A stretch of 64,000 nucleotides of DNA from Paenibacillus sp. 1_12 (GTDB lineage Bacteria; Bacillota; Bacilli; Paenibacillales; NBRC-103111): NCBI RefSeq assembly GCF_900114475.1, contig NZ_FOTE01000025.1, positions 1 to 64,000 of the forward strand. The letters are read 5' to 3'. The notes beneath the pieces were generated by a model that was not told the DNA's origin, ran no database searches, and saw only the letters and a list, made by a program, of their open reading frames with translations. The translations under genes and the position numbers were made by a program. Below are positions 7,842-16,854 of the stretch, in pieces; position 1 is the stretch's first letter; each line of letters begins with the position of its first letter.

Positions 7842-8651
7842 ATGCCTGATGTAACTTTTCACCGAGATAATAAGCTGCCTTTCTTGGAGGCCAAGCGATG
7901 TCTGAAGAGTGATTTTATGTATCAAAAGCATTTCCATGAAGAATATTCGATCGGGTTGATTGATAAAGGTAAAACGAACGCTTGGTGCGATGGAACCTTG
8001 CATCGGGTTGAAACGGGGAGGATGATCAGTTTTCCGCCGATGATGCTGCATGCATGCCATCCGGATGCGGGCGTAGAGTGGAGTTACAAGATGCTGTTCA
8101 TTAAACCTGAGTGGTTGGAGGGGCTTAAACAGCAGGAGCTTGATCAGTTGCATGTTCTTTTTTTATTGGGAGAGGGTAAGAATAAAGCCTGTCGTAAACA
8201 CATCAACCGTACGATAGAGGCTCTTACTGGATCGTGCTCTCCGCTTGAAATCGAATCGGCTTTGATTGAGCTGGTACATGTGCTCCTTAGCCAGAATGCC
8301 TCGGATCTTGAACATGAATCGAACCATGGCAACCAGGATCACAAATACGCTAAACTCATAAAGGAATACCTACACGAGCATTATACCGAAAGGATCACGA
8401 TGGAGGAGTTGGAGGACGTATCCGGAATTAGTAGATTTCATCTCATTCGTTTATATAAGCGGTGGAATCACTTGCCTCCGCATGCCTATCAAAACTTATT
8501 GCGAATTAATCACGCAAAAACAGAATTAATGAAGCAGCGGCCTATTGCCGAAATTGCAGTAGAAGCGGGCTTCTACGACCAGAGCCACTTCGCGAGAACA
8601 TTTGGCAGGATTGTAGGGATTACACCGCAAAAATATTCATTATCGATGTAA
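7842..8651 (+). CDS. AraC family transcriptional regulator with cupin sensor domain
   Basis: A 269-residue regulator. The N-terminal cupin-like domain shows HFHEEYSIGLIDKGKT and a later MISFPPMMLHACHPD; the C-terminal double helix-turn-helix (about residues 175-265) includes TMEELEDVSGISRFHLIRLY and the end signature GFYDQSHFARTFGRIVGITP. Regulators of this subclass often sit next to LysE-type amino-acid exporters, but here the following gene is proline dehydrogenase, 79 bases downstream in the same direction. Control of that gene is possible but not shown. Confidence 0.88.
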   Translation: MPDVTFHRDNKLPFLEAKRCLKSDFMYQKHFHEEYSIGLIDKGKTNAWCDGTLHRVETGRMISFPPMMLHACHPDAGVEWSYKMLFIKPEWLEGLKQQELDQLHVLFLLGEGKNKACRKHINRTIEALTGSCSPLEIESALIELVHVLLSQNASDLEHESNHGNQDHKYAKLIKEYLHEHYTERITMEELEDVSGISRFHLIRLYKRWNHLPPHAYQNLLRINHAKTELMKQRPIAEIAVEAGFYDQSHFARTFGRIVGITPQKYSLSM

Positions 8652-8730
8652 ATTAGGAGCAATATTATACAATACAGTCACTCCACCCCCTAGTACAATG
8701 AGAGAAATTCTTAAAAAAGGGAGTGGCATC

Positions 8731-9707
8731 ATGTACCAACAATTGAATTTAGAAAAACAATTCACAGCAACATTAAAATCAATCGCTCGCCGCGCGGACT
8801 TAAAATCTTATGTGGAGCGGACGCCTCAACTGAATCGGCTTTTGCAACATGCTGCTTCTAGGTATATTACGGGTAATTTTCGTCAAGACGGGCTAGAAGC
8901 TGGCCAAAAGTTAGTGGCTAAAGGTTACGCAATTTCCATCGAATATATCGGTGAAAATACAACGGATGCCACCGAATGTGAAGCAATCGTTGCTGAAATG
9001 AAGGCATTGATCGGCGATTTGGGGCAAGTTGGAATATCAGCCCGGGTATGCTTCGATTTATCGCATATCGGGCTTTCTTTGGATCAAGATCTTGCTCTCT
9101 CACATTTGATGAATTTAGCGGAGCAAGTACAGGGAACCAGCATAGAACTTTTCATTAGCATGGAAGAGTCTAGCAAAACAGACGGTATTCTTTCCGTTTA
9201 CAAACAAGTAGTGTCTGTTTATCCGAATATCGGCATTACTTTGCAGGCACATTTGACAAGAACGCCGGAGGATCTGGCTTCGTTAGTTTCACCTAGTCGT
9301 ATCCGCATTGTGAAAGGGGCTTATCAGGAATCGAGTGATTCCTCGATTCCTCGTTCTCCGGAGCTTAATCATCGTTATTTAGAACTTGTCGAGAGCGCTA
9401 TTCGTCAGGGACACCGTGTATCGATCGCTAGCCATGACGAAGTCATTATAGATGAGGTGCTGAAACGAGGATGGTTATCCGACTCTAAGGCAGAAATCGA
9501 AATGTTATATGGCATTCGACCGGGTTTGGCCAGCAGGATGCAAAATGTCGGGCACCCGGTACGGATTTATCTTCCTTACGGCATGAATGGTACTTGTATT
9601 TGTGTCATCGGATTGCGGAATTTCCACCGAATCTTTATCAAACCGTAATCGATATGGTAGGTATTGAGGAAGTTGAACGTATGCAAGCGTATGACGAAAG
9701 AGGATAA
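8731..9707 (+). pseudogene. Proline dehydrogenase, frameshifted near its C-terminus
   Basis: The product is a monofunctional FAD-dependent proline dehydrogenase, which oxidises proline to pyrroline-5-carboxylate. Family motifs are KGAYQE, ASHDE, YGIRPGLASRM and VRIYLPYG. After that last motif the frame runs into unrelated residues and stops at 9648. Adding one C in the GGC-AT at 9580-9584 restores YGHEWYLYLCHRIAEFPPN and a continuous frame to TAA at 9705-9707, giving 325 residues, close to family size. ATG 8731 follows AAAAGGGAG. A real one-base deletion would remove the substrate-binding end; a sequencing error is equally possible. Confidence 0.85.
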
Positions 9708-9718
9708 AAAAATGATTA

Positions 9719-9767
9719 AAGAAGACTGGTTTCCGTGAAAATAGGGATGCCGGTCTTCTGTTTTTAT
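9719..9767 (+). terminator. Hairpin terminator after proline dehydrogenase
   Basis: GAAGACTGG (9721-9729) pairs with CCGGTCTTC (9750-9758) with one G-U pair, followed by a T-rich tail. It lies directly after the restored stop at 9707, supporting that stop as the true gene end. Confidence 0.7.
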
Positions 9768-9784
9768 TCAAATCGAATTACTCG

Positions 9785-9985
9785 ATGCTCATAACCAAAT
9801 TGGTTCATAGTTATGCATGGTTAAAAGGCACAGAATTCAGATACAGCAAGGGAATGTTCAAAGGTTTTGAAAGCGAGGAAGAGTGGAACAAAGCGCTGCC
9901 CGAGCAAAATCAATATTTGAAGCAATCGTATGGGATGGATTCTCTTGAGGTTGCCTTCCACTATTATTACTATCGTCTTCTTTAG
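9785..9985 (+). CDS. Possible gene remnant or small protein, unrecognised
   Basis: A 66-residue frame whose last 50 residues (GTEFRYSKGMFKGFESEEEW, ending HYYYYRLL) look like genuine protein rather than chance translation. There is no ribosome site before the ATG, and it begins 18 bases after a terminator, so it is more likely the C-terminal end of a lost gene than an intact one. I do not recognise the family. Confidence 0.35.
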   Translation: MLITKLVHSYAWLKGTEFRYSKGMFKGFESEEEWNKALPEQNQYLKQSYGMDSLEVAFHYYYYRLL

Positions 9986-10037
9986 CTTAGTCGACTTCAT
10001 ACTTCGAGTGTCGCCAGAACCTCAGCATGGATCGAGA

Positions 10038-10145
10038 TTAATCCTTATATCCTACACACATGCTTAATTTATCTTGTAAAAGCCACGGGTCATCACTATG
10101 GATGCTGTAATATTCAAGAAGATTACTGTAATCGGCTTTCTGCAT
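10038..10145 (-). pseudogene. Short coding-like remnant on minus strand
   Basis: Read on the minus strand, this frame encodes 35 residues (MQKADYSNLLEYYSIHSDDP, then WLLQDKLSMC) ending in TAA. The composition is protein-like and the frame extends a few codons upstream in the same register, so it may be the end of a lost gene. The family is unknown and chance cannot be excluded. Confidence 0.25.
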
Positions 10146-10370
10146 CTGGACCACCCCATCCGTTCGGTTAATTTAGAAATTTTGTTTCGATGAATTTGTT
10201 AATCTGTTGGCTAATCTTCATAGGGATACTAATGTGCCGCTCATTTTGCTTAGATTTGCATGTAACTAAAGCACCGTTGTAATAAACTATATAGATTGCC
10301 ACAAAATTAGGTAAATTTTCAAGATCACACTAAATAATAAAGGTAACGTCAACAGAGAAGTTGTATTATC

Positions 10371-10428
10371 CTGCCCTTTCGTATTATGAACGAGAACTTA
10401 CTGGTTGATCTTATAATACGAAGGGCAG
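10371..10428. repeat. Long inverted repeat in gene-poor spacer
   Basis: A 17-base arm at 10371-10387 pairs with a 16-base arm at 10413-10428 with one bulged T, around a 25-base loop. No T run follows, so it is not a standard terminator; a MITE remnant or regulator site is possible. The rest of 9986-10516 holds only the minus-strand remnant at 10038-10145. Confidence 0.6.
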
Positions 10429-10516
10429 ATTAGTTATAGCTAAAAAGCACCAAGATAAGCAATTAATTTTTGTGTAATATGGTTTGTATATACATACTTT
10501 TTTTGGAGGTTATCAT

Positions 10517-11089
10517 ATGAAAGAAATAGATTTCAGTAATTATTTTTGGCAGGATGAGGAAATAAGATTACGTGCAATAGAGCCAGAAGATTGGGAGCGA
10601 CACTATATTAACCGTTTTGATACTCCTGCACGGCGTCTTTTAGAATGTGTTGTTGAATTACCACCTACTACTGCTGAGGCAAAAAAATTCGCTGAAACAT
10701 ACGCTGATTTTTCATCAGGTCGGCTTATGTTTACTATCGAAGATTTGAATCATAGCAACGTTGGAGGCATCAATTTAAACAGCATCGACGAAAGAAACGG
10801 AACCTTTAGTATTGGTATTCAAATTGACAGAGACCACCGGGGAAAGGGATATGGTACAAGAGCTGTTAAAATCCTTTTGAGATATGCTTTCTTCGAACGA
10901 AGACTTAATAAATTCAATGACTTTGTGCTTGAAGGAAATGAAGCATCTATTAAAATGATGAGGAAACTAGGCTGCGTTCAAGAGGGTATTCGCCGAAAAG
11001 TCACATACACAAATGGACAATATCTAGATTGCATTTTGTTTGGTTTAACGAAAGATGAATTTATAGAGATGCAAAAAGAAGAGGGTTAG
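10517..11089 (+). CDS. GNAT acetyltransferase, RimJ/RimL-like
   Basis: A 190-residue GNAT enzyme opening with EEIRLRAIEPEDWERHYINR and carrying the acetyl-CoA loop DHRGKGYGTRAV, then NEASIKMMRKLGCVQEG, the usual RimJ/RimL end. The start is ATG 10517 after TTGGAGG; the earlier in-frame ATG 10484 lacks a site. Residues VELPPTT are encoded by a 23-base stretch repeated exactly at 2742-2764, just before another GNAT gene. Confidence 0.87.
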   Translation: MKEIDFSNYFWQDEEIRLRAIEPEDWERHYINRFDTPARRLLECVVELPPTTAEAKKFAETYADFSSGRLMFTIEDLNHSNVGGINLNSIDERNGTFSIGIQIDRDHRGKGYGTRAVKILLRYAFFERRLNKFNDFVLEGNEASIKMMRKLGCVQEGIRRKVTYTNGQYLDCILFGLTKDEFIEMQKEEG

Positions 11090-11174
11090 ATCATTACACT
11101 CGTGAGTGGCTTCAATTTGGGGGAAGCGATGGAAGCCATTTATCCATATATAGTCAAGCAAACGGGAGATTTGT

Positions 11175-12152
11175 TCAATTCGATGCTAGAACTGTGCGAA
11201 CAATCAAGCCCTTTAGATCTTTCACACGATTAGGGGTATTGGGTGTTGAATTGTTCAGCATATCACATAGGGCCACTAAGTCTTCTAGCTTGGATAGAAG
11301 TTTCCAATTGTCGTTTAGAACGGCTCCTTCGTCTTTATAGGCTTGAATAAAATGGGTTTCATACGTGGATCCCTCTTCTTCGTATCGTAACATATTACCG
11401 ATATCCGCATATCGATTCCAAGAAAAAGCATCTTCCCAGTCTAGAACAGCTGACACTGAGTAACCTTTTGCTTTTTGCTGAACCAATATGTTTAGACCGT
11501 TGTAATCCGAATGAAGAAGTACAGGGGATTCGACGTTTTCGGTCAACAAAGAACTATATGTTTGGCAGAAGGACCAAACCTTGCGTGTATATTCTTCCCC
11601 AAGCCAAAAACCGCAATCAGCGTGTAAACATTCTTCGATGAATGAGAGGAACCTTTCACCGTCCATTTTAAGATGGTCTTTGACTTTAAGCTTTTCCCCG
11701 AAAAATCCTGAATCTTTAAAGGTAAACGCATGTATGTTAGCAAGCACTTGGCCAGCAGATGTAGCAGCTGAAGCGATATCCTGAAGATTACCTGTTTGGA
11801 TCACATTCCACAGAAGAACACCCTCTCTCCACTCTAAGATGGACCAAGGTTTATCAATTAAACTGCAGCTTGTATCAGCGTATACGAAGTTGGCTGTCGG
11901 TACGCGTCCGCCTACTAATCGTGCGATATCAATCTCCTTGTCTGCAATACCCTTGCTCCCCTTATACAAGCGAAAAACGAAAGGTTCTGAGGAGCCATCT
12001 AGATAGATTTTGTAGTTGAAATTACTCAGTCCGATGCCAATTCGTTCAGAATGTACTACACGTTTATTCGGAAACGCTGGTTTGACGATTTCATTAATTT
12101 GTTGAGCATCTAAAGAAGGTGGCAGCTCAATTCGTTCCCAACTGTCTTTCAT
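11175..12152 (-). CDS. APH-type phosphotransferase (aminoglycoside/choline-kinase fold)
   Basis: A 325-residue kinase of the aminoglycoside phosphotransferase family. The nucleotide-binding lobe contains GIGLSNFNYKIYL and EPFVFRLYKGS; the catalytic loop is LLHSDYNGLNIL (HxDxxxxN) and the metal-binding Asp is in VLDWEDAF. The start has a strong AAAGGAGG site. Members phosphorylate antibiotics, homoserine, choline or methylthioribose; nothing here selects among these. It lies convergent with the GNAT at 10517 and divergent from the dehydrogenase at 12446. Confidence 0.85.
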   Translation of the reverse strand: MKDSWERIELPPSLDAQQINEIVKPAFPNKRVVHSERIGIGLSNFNYKIYLDGSSEPFVFRLYKGSKGIADKEIDIARLVGGRVPTANFVYADTSCSLIDKPWSILEWREGVLLWNVIQTGNLQDIASAATSAGQVLANIHAFTFKDSGFFGEKLKVKDHLKMDGERFLSFIEECLHADCGFWLGEEYTRKVWSFCQTYSSLLTENVESPVLLHSDYNGLNILVQQKAKGYSVSAVLDWEDAFSWNRYADIGNMLRYEEEGSTYETHFIQAYKDEGAVLNDNWKLLSKLEDLVALCDMLNNSTPNTPNRVKDLKGLIVRTVLASN

Positions 12153-12445
12153 GGGTTTCCTCCTTTATTTCCATTAATTACATCAAATGTAACACTAAAA
12201 AGAGGTTTGTCATATCATCATCGCAATTGAACTATTATGAAAGAATGAATTAGCTTTCATGCTCTGTGGTGCAGTTCAAGGGGATGCATGTATGGCTTAC
12301 GGAGAACGATAGCTCCTTTACGACTACTGTACAAAAGGCTAAAAAGACAATAGACATAGTTCGTAAACCTCATGAATATAAATATATTTGGCTTAAAACT
12401 TTCATAGATAAGGTTAGTATAACATTTATCAGGAGGCGGAAAACT

Positions 12446-13354
12446 ATGCAATTTCCCTATCCAGTGTACCCCTTTATTGGTTATCAGACCAAGTTTGTAC
12501 AGCAGCCTATAGCATTTCCACCACAGCATCAGGATCAAGTTCCTGGTCTGGAGTATCTCATGGTGCCGCGTCCCATTTTTGATTACCCTGGATATGTCGG
12601 TAGCTGCAAGCTGAAGGGGAAGGTTGCGATCATCACTGGAGGTGATAGCGGATTTGGGCGTGCAATTGCAGCTGCATATGCTAAAGAAGGAGCCGACCTG
12701 GTTATCGTATATCTGAATGAGCATATTGATGCGGAAGAAACCAAAAGGTATGTTGAGCAATTTGGCACTCGCTGCGTGCTTCTGGCCCGAGATCTTCGCG
12801 TTCCAGCCAGTTCACCAGATATAATAGCTGAAACACTTCATCATTATAATAGACTGGACATCTTAATCAATAATGCTGCCGTCCAACCTTTTACAGGGAG
12901 TATCATGGACATTTCCGATGAACAACTCGAAAACACTTTTCGAACCAATATATTCCCCTTGTTTTATTTGACTAAAGCCGCTCTACCTTATTTGAATAAA
13001 GGCAGTTCAATTATCAATACAACTTCAAGAGTTGCCTACGAAGGAGACAAGGATGTCATTGATTACTCCGCAACTAAAGGGGCCATAGTAAGTTTTACTC
13101 GCAGTATGGCACTTTCTTTGGCTGAGAAATGTATTCGAGTTAATGCGGTTGCTCCTGGTCCGTCATGGACACCCCTCAATGTTAGTACCTACTCCAAGGA
13201 ACATGTAGCTACTCTAGGCACTGACAGCCCATTGGGACGTGCAGCACAACCTTTCGAGATAGCCCCAGCCTATGTCTACCTCGCAGCGAATGAATCCATG
13301 TATGTCACAGGTCAAGTGATTCATGTAAATGGTGGATTGATCCGTTACACATAA
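12446..13354 (+). CDS. Short-chain dehydrogenase/reductase, general-stress Gsp39/YdaD-like
   Basis: A 302-residue SDR. The NAD(P)-binding motif is TGGDSGFGRAIAAAYAKEGA, the structural NNAA is in LDILINNAAVQP, and the active-site YxxxK is YSATKGA after INTTS. The roughly 55-residue Pro- and Tyr-rich N-terminal extension before the Rossmann fold is typical of Gsp39/YdaD-type stress dehydrogenases. The start is ATG 12446 with AGGAGG eight bases before; the frame is open back to 12266 but that extension has no ribosome site. Substrate unknown. Confidence 0.88.
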   Translation: MQFPYPVYPFIGYQTKFVQQPIAFPPQHQDQVPGLEYLMVPRPIFDYPGYVGSCKLKGKVAIITGGDSGFGRAIAAAYAKEGADLVIVYLNEHIDAEETKRYVEQFGTRCVLLARDLRVPASSPDIIAETLHHYNRLDILINNAAVQPFTGSIMDISDEQLENTFRTNIFPLFYLTKAALPYLNKGSSIINTTSRVAYEGDKDVIDYSATKGAIVSFTRSMALSLAEKCIRVNAVAPGPSWTPLNVSTYSKEHVATLGTDSPLGRAAQPFEIAPAYVYLAANESMYVTGQVIHVNGGLIRYT

Positions 13355-13551
13355 AATGTATTGCTTGAATATGAAATTGAGATTGAGTGAAAAATTCCCA
13401 GGGTAGATTCACCGACCCTTGATATATGCCATATTCAATAACTCAACAGAAACTGTACTATCACAATGAACATGTAAAAATTGAACCTCTGCTTGACATC
13501 TTATAATCCCAAGCCCACAATAAGGATAAACTTACGGGTCGGAGGGATTGT

Positions 13552-15675
13552 ATGAAGTATTCGAACGAGATAAGTCGCACAAACGGCAAACCAGTGGCTG
13601 CTTCAGGAAAGGGTTCCGAGCGATCGCAGCAACAGGCTGCGGATACAATTGGTTTTGGAATGGTTCAACCTTCTTGTATTAATACGCTGCAGCGAATGAT
13701 AGGAAACCGGGCCATGCAGCAGTTGATCCAACGAACTACCAACGGCAATAGTGATTCTAATAGTACCCCAATGGCTACCGGTCCGAACCGCTGGAAGAAA
13801 ATTGTTACTTGGGACGAGAAAGCAGCAGCTGGCAAAGGTGCTTTCGTCACATCAGGTCCCAACTATAAGCCAGGCTTATTCGATGGGGATAAAAATCCAT
13901 TGGGCTACAAGGCAGAACACTTAAAGAAAGATATGGCAACACCCATCGATGAATTCCGGAATTTCTCCTTGACGAAAGCGTGGGAGACCGATGGTAGCGA
14001 GCAGAAGGTGATTTCCAAGGTCAAGTCAGTAGAAGATATTGATCAATTGTCAATGGAAGAAATCAACTCTATCAATCCCCAATCTATGGTTCCATATACG
14101 ATATTGCACGATGTGCTGCACCAAAGCTGGCATGAGGCGAAGCATGAGTTGGCTTCTTCAGACTCTCCTCAGCGCATTGCGCTTATGCGTAAGCTATGGG
14201 AGTACCGCCAGTGGCATCATAACGAAGTATTAAACGAAACGAAAAATACCGTCAATTCCGTGAAAAACGATGCCAAGGGACTCGATAAATGGGCAGCCGC
14301 AGGAAGTACGACATTGACATCCGATATCGACGTGAATCTGAAGGGCAATCATACCGAGTATGCGGTGCAAGTATATAACCAACTGTTTAAAAAGGGAATC
14401 CCGTCCGGGCATGTCTGGGAGGTCGAGTCGGGTGTCGCTTATGATGTCAACGTGTACGCTTTGGACTTCATGCATGCAGCGTTTACGTTCAGCAAGGAGA
14501 GCAAGCTAGCGGATGGAGGAAGAATTACAGGCAAGGAAGGGGCTCGCAAGGATCAAGCCAAGGGCGGGTTTACCGAGGAGATGATCGGAAGGCGTGACAC
14601 AGGGGATCAGAAAATATGGTCGCTTGTCAAAATGCGGTTATATATGACGAAGGAACAATGGGGAAGTTATGTTTCCACAACGAAGCCGGATTATGATACA
14701 TTGAATCAGGTGGAATTGAGATACTCGGAGTACTTTAACACCCTACAGAAGAAAATGATTAACGAAGCTGGTTTACCTCTCAATCAGGCCGATGGGCTGA
14801 TCAATGAAGCCGTCGCCACTGAGGAGACCGGCATTAAGCAAATCGATAAGGTAGCTGAGATACTAGCTCTTAAACAGAAGACCAAGGGAGTCTCACTCGC
14901 GGAGGATACTATCGCCGAGCAAGCGAAGATGGGAGCCAGCAACCGGATTTATGAGGAGAGGCTTAAGGAAATCAAGAAGGTCCGGCTCGAGCTTGAGGAG
15001 CGTATCGGTCGCTACAACGAGCTATTGGTAGCGAAGGAAACAGGAGGTCCCTCCAGAGTTCGCTCGGCCAGCGCTGGACAGACAGAGCTCGAAATTTTGA
15101 AGGGAGCGCTCGAAATGGAGCTTCGTCATCTACGCCGGCTATTATCCGAAGCTGCCATGTTCTCTAACGAAGCGTATCTTACAGACGCGGCCGTCAATCA
15201 CGCGGTCGTCGGCATTCAGAGCGGTATGGACCTCAAACAGACGAAGACTGAATCCATGATCAACGTAAATGAGAATGTCGCTGACTGCCTCAAGGAAATC
15301 GCACGACACGGCGGGGGCAAGGGTGAGGAGTTTCTCGGTGAAGCGGCGTATAAAGCGAGTAAATACTTCTTTCGACTCGCGGATGCGGCGAAGAATATGG
15401 GGCTTAGTACGGTTGCAGGCGTAAATACGTTATACGATGCTGGTTATGAAATTTCCATTGAGCTGAAGGGCCGCGGCGGCGGAAACGTCGAACTGCAGAG
15501 TGCCGAAGCGATTCGAAAATATTTTGGCGGCAGCGTGAAGACACCGGACGAGTTAGTCGCGAAGATCGTCGAGATCGGAACCGCGGTATCCGTCGCCTTT
15601 TCCGCAAGCGAGGGTAACAAGAACGAGTTAGGAAAAGCGATGCCTTCGGAGAAAAATGCGCGTAATGCGAACTAG
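13552..15675 (+). CDS. Large predicted nucleotidyltransferase-type effector with IGNRA-motif N-terminus
   Basis: A 707-residue protein without signal peptide or membrane helix. Residues 46-61 read LQRMIGNRAMQQLIQR, a motif seen at the N-termini of many secreted or injected bacterial proteins, including eCIS-associated DUF4157-type effectors. Residues 249-261 contain AAGSTTLTSDIDV, matching the GS...DxD signature of polymerase-beta-fold nucleotidyltransferases, and YDVNVYALDF near D298 fits the third metal-binding Asp. Residues about 465-545 are strongly helical and probably coiled coil. The C-terminal third has higher GC than its neighbours. GTCGGAGGGA precedes the ATG. No injection-apparatus genes are in the window. 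The effector role is inference. Confidence 0.6.
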   Translation: MKYSNEISRTNGKPVAASGKGSERSQQQAADTIGFGMVQPSCINTLQRMIGNRAMQQLIQRTTNGNSDSNSTPMATGPNRWKKIVTWDEKAAAGKGAFVTSGPNYKPGLFDGDKNPLGYKAEHLKKDMATPIDEFRNFSLTKAWETDGSEQKVISKVKSVEDIDQLSMEEINSINPQSMVPYTILHDVLHQSWHEAKHELASSDSPQRIALMRKLWEYRQWHHNEVLNETKNTVNSVKNDAKGLDKWAAAGSTTLTSDIDVNLKGNHTEYAVQVYNQLFKKGIPSGHVWEVESGVAYDVNVYALDFMHAAFTFSKESKLADGGRITGKEGARKDQAKGGFTEEMIGRRDTGDQKIWSLVKMRLYMTKEQWGSYVSTTKPDYDTLNQVELRYSEYFNTLQKKMINEAGLPLNQADGLINEAVATEETGIKQIDKVAEILALKQKTKGVSLAEDTIAEQAKMGASNRIYEERLKEIKKVRLELEERIGRYNELLVAKETGGPSRVRSASAGQTELEILKGALEMELRHLRRLLSEAAMFSNEAYLTDAAVNHAVVGIQSGMDLKQTKTESMINVNENVADCLKEIARHGGGKGEEFLGEAAYKASKYFFRLADAAKNMGLSTVAGVNTLYDAGYEISIELKGRGGGNVELQSAEAIRKYFGGSVKTPDELVAKIVEIGTAVSVAFSASEGNKNELGKAMPSEKNARNAN

Positions 15676-15726
15676 TACACGATGGTGTGATTGCCGCAAC
15701 GTTACAATAAGTCCATCATAGATTGA

Positions 15727-16056
15727 ATGAATGGACAGTTAGTGGAAGAAACGTTGCAGGAACTATGGGCTGCCACACGTATAGCGAGCAGCCTATTAGA
15801 TTGGCGCATTTCTTAAAACGAGTCCATCTACACGGGCTTCCATCTGGCTTCTAGGTGGGGCCTATTTGCCGCTCATCCTCTAATCATTAAGTACAGTGAT
15901 AAAACTCTTGTTTGCTCATTAGGTGCTTGGCCATCGTGGTTATTAGAGGATGAACATGCACACTATAAAAGATCAAACATAAACAAGGTAATTAAAGATT
16001 CGATTACTCGAAATCCTCAGAGACTGACCTCTTTGACACAGAAATTTATGATATAG
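15727..16056 (+). pseudogene. ORF interrupted by one in-frame stop, between effector and SF0329-like gene
   Basis: ATG 15727 starts a frame of 29 residues (MNGQLVEETLQELWAATRIA...) to TAA at 15814-15816; the same frame then runs 79 more residues with protein-like composition (RWGLFAAHPLIIKYSDK, then WPSWLLEDEH) to TAG at 16054-16056. One nonsense change would explain this, giving an original protein of about 109 residues. It starts 52 bases after the predicted effector gene, the usual place for an immunity gene, but I do not recognise the family. A perfect 12-bp inverted repeat (ATTAGAGGATGA) lies at 15873-15884 and 15942-15953. Confidence 0.45.
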
Positions 16057-16072
16057 AACATAGGAGGTTTAC

Positions 16073-16642
16073 ATGGCCTGGAGCAAATTAAAGCAACAGC
16101 TGGAGAGTTTTCTCTGTCCTGCGTTATACGGAAAGGTCGAATACCGTGCAACCAGCTACCGCTATTTACCTGATAAAGCAGGACATTGTTATATTGCAGT
16201 AGATAAAAAGAACGTACTCAATATGAGTGATACAACTACATTAATCAGATGGTATCAGACGGAGTTGGAAATTAAGAATGATGCAGATATCCAAATTCCT
16301 ATCAACAATGAAGAAATTGAAGCAATCAGAAAAGATACCAAGGGGATAGTTCCGGAGGACCGTCTTAAAGTAATTGCAAGAAGTAGAAAAATTTCAGAAT
16401 ATGCAAAGGAGCTTTTGTCCGCACAGTCATCATTAAGCAAATCAAATTTTATCGTTGTAGCTACTAAGTTTTTATCCATTTCTATAGAGGAAAGCATAGA
16501 GAGCAATGATATCTTATTGAATATTCTAGCTCTGGTGGACAGGAGAGTTGGAAAAAAGCGAATTTTAAACATGACCGAGAAGATGAAGTTAAAGCATCCA
16601 ATTGTGCAGTATTTTTATGAGCTACGGCTTAGTACATTATGA
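16073..16642 (+). CDS. SF0329-like small cytosolic protein
   Basis: A 189-residue protein beginning MAWSKLKQQLESFLCPALYG, which I recall as the opening of the uncharacterised SF0329 family common in Bacillales, and ending LALVDRRVGKKRILNM, the other conserved patch. ATG 16073 follows TAGGAGG. Family members are short soluble proteins without assigned function and often sit in toxin-immunity neighbourhoods; here it lies two genes after a predicted effector. An immunity role is a guess from position. Between residues 100 and 130 it is charged and helical. Confidence 0.6.
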   Translation: MAWSKLKQQLESFLCPALYGKVEYRATSYRYLPDKAGHCYIAVDKKNVLNMSDTTTLIRWYQTELEIKNDADIQIPINNEEIEAIRKDTKGIVPEDRLKVIARSRKISEYAKELLSAQSSLSKSNFIVVATKFLSISIEESIESNDILLNILALVDRRVGKKRILNMTEKMKLKHPIVQYFYELRLSTL

Positions 16643-16854
16643 AAATAAATATCTCATTTACTTCGAATCGGGATTTATTTTATTCGAACAAACGTTTGCT
16701 GACAGGTTGTTGCAATAATATAATCTAAATTTCCAATTGAAACTTAATGATAAACAAACCGCTTCCCAATCAAGTTCTATGCTTACCGCTTGTAGGAAAC
16801 TTATTGCCGGAAAAATCCTCCTATCCAAGTTAACATTCAACAAACTTGGTGATT

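Noticed and set aside
12266-12445. In-frame upstream extension of the short-chain dehydrogenase
   Set aside because: No ribosome site at its start, unlike ATG 12446 which has AGGAGG; the extension has no recognisable protein pattern.
13400-13419. AGGGT-N10-ACCCT hairpin after the dehydrogenase
   Set aside because: Only five pairs and no T run, too weak to call a terminator.
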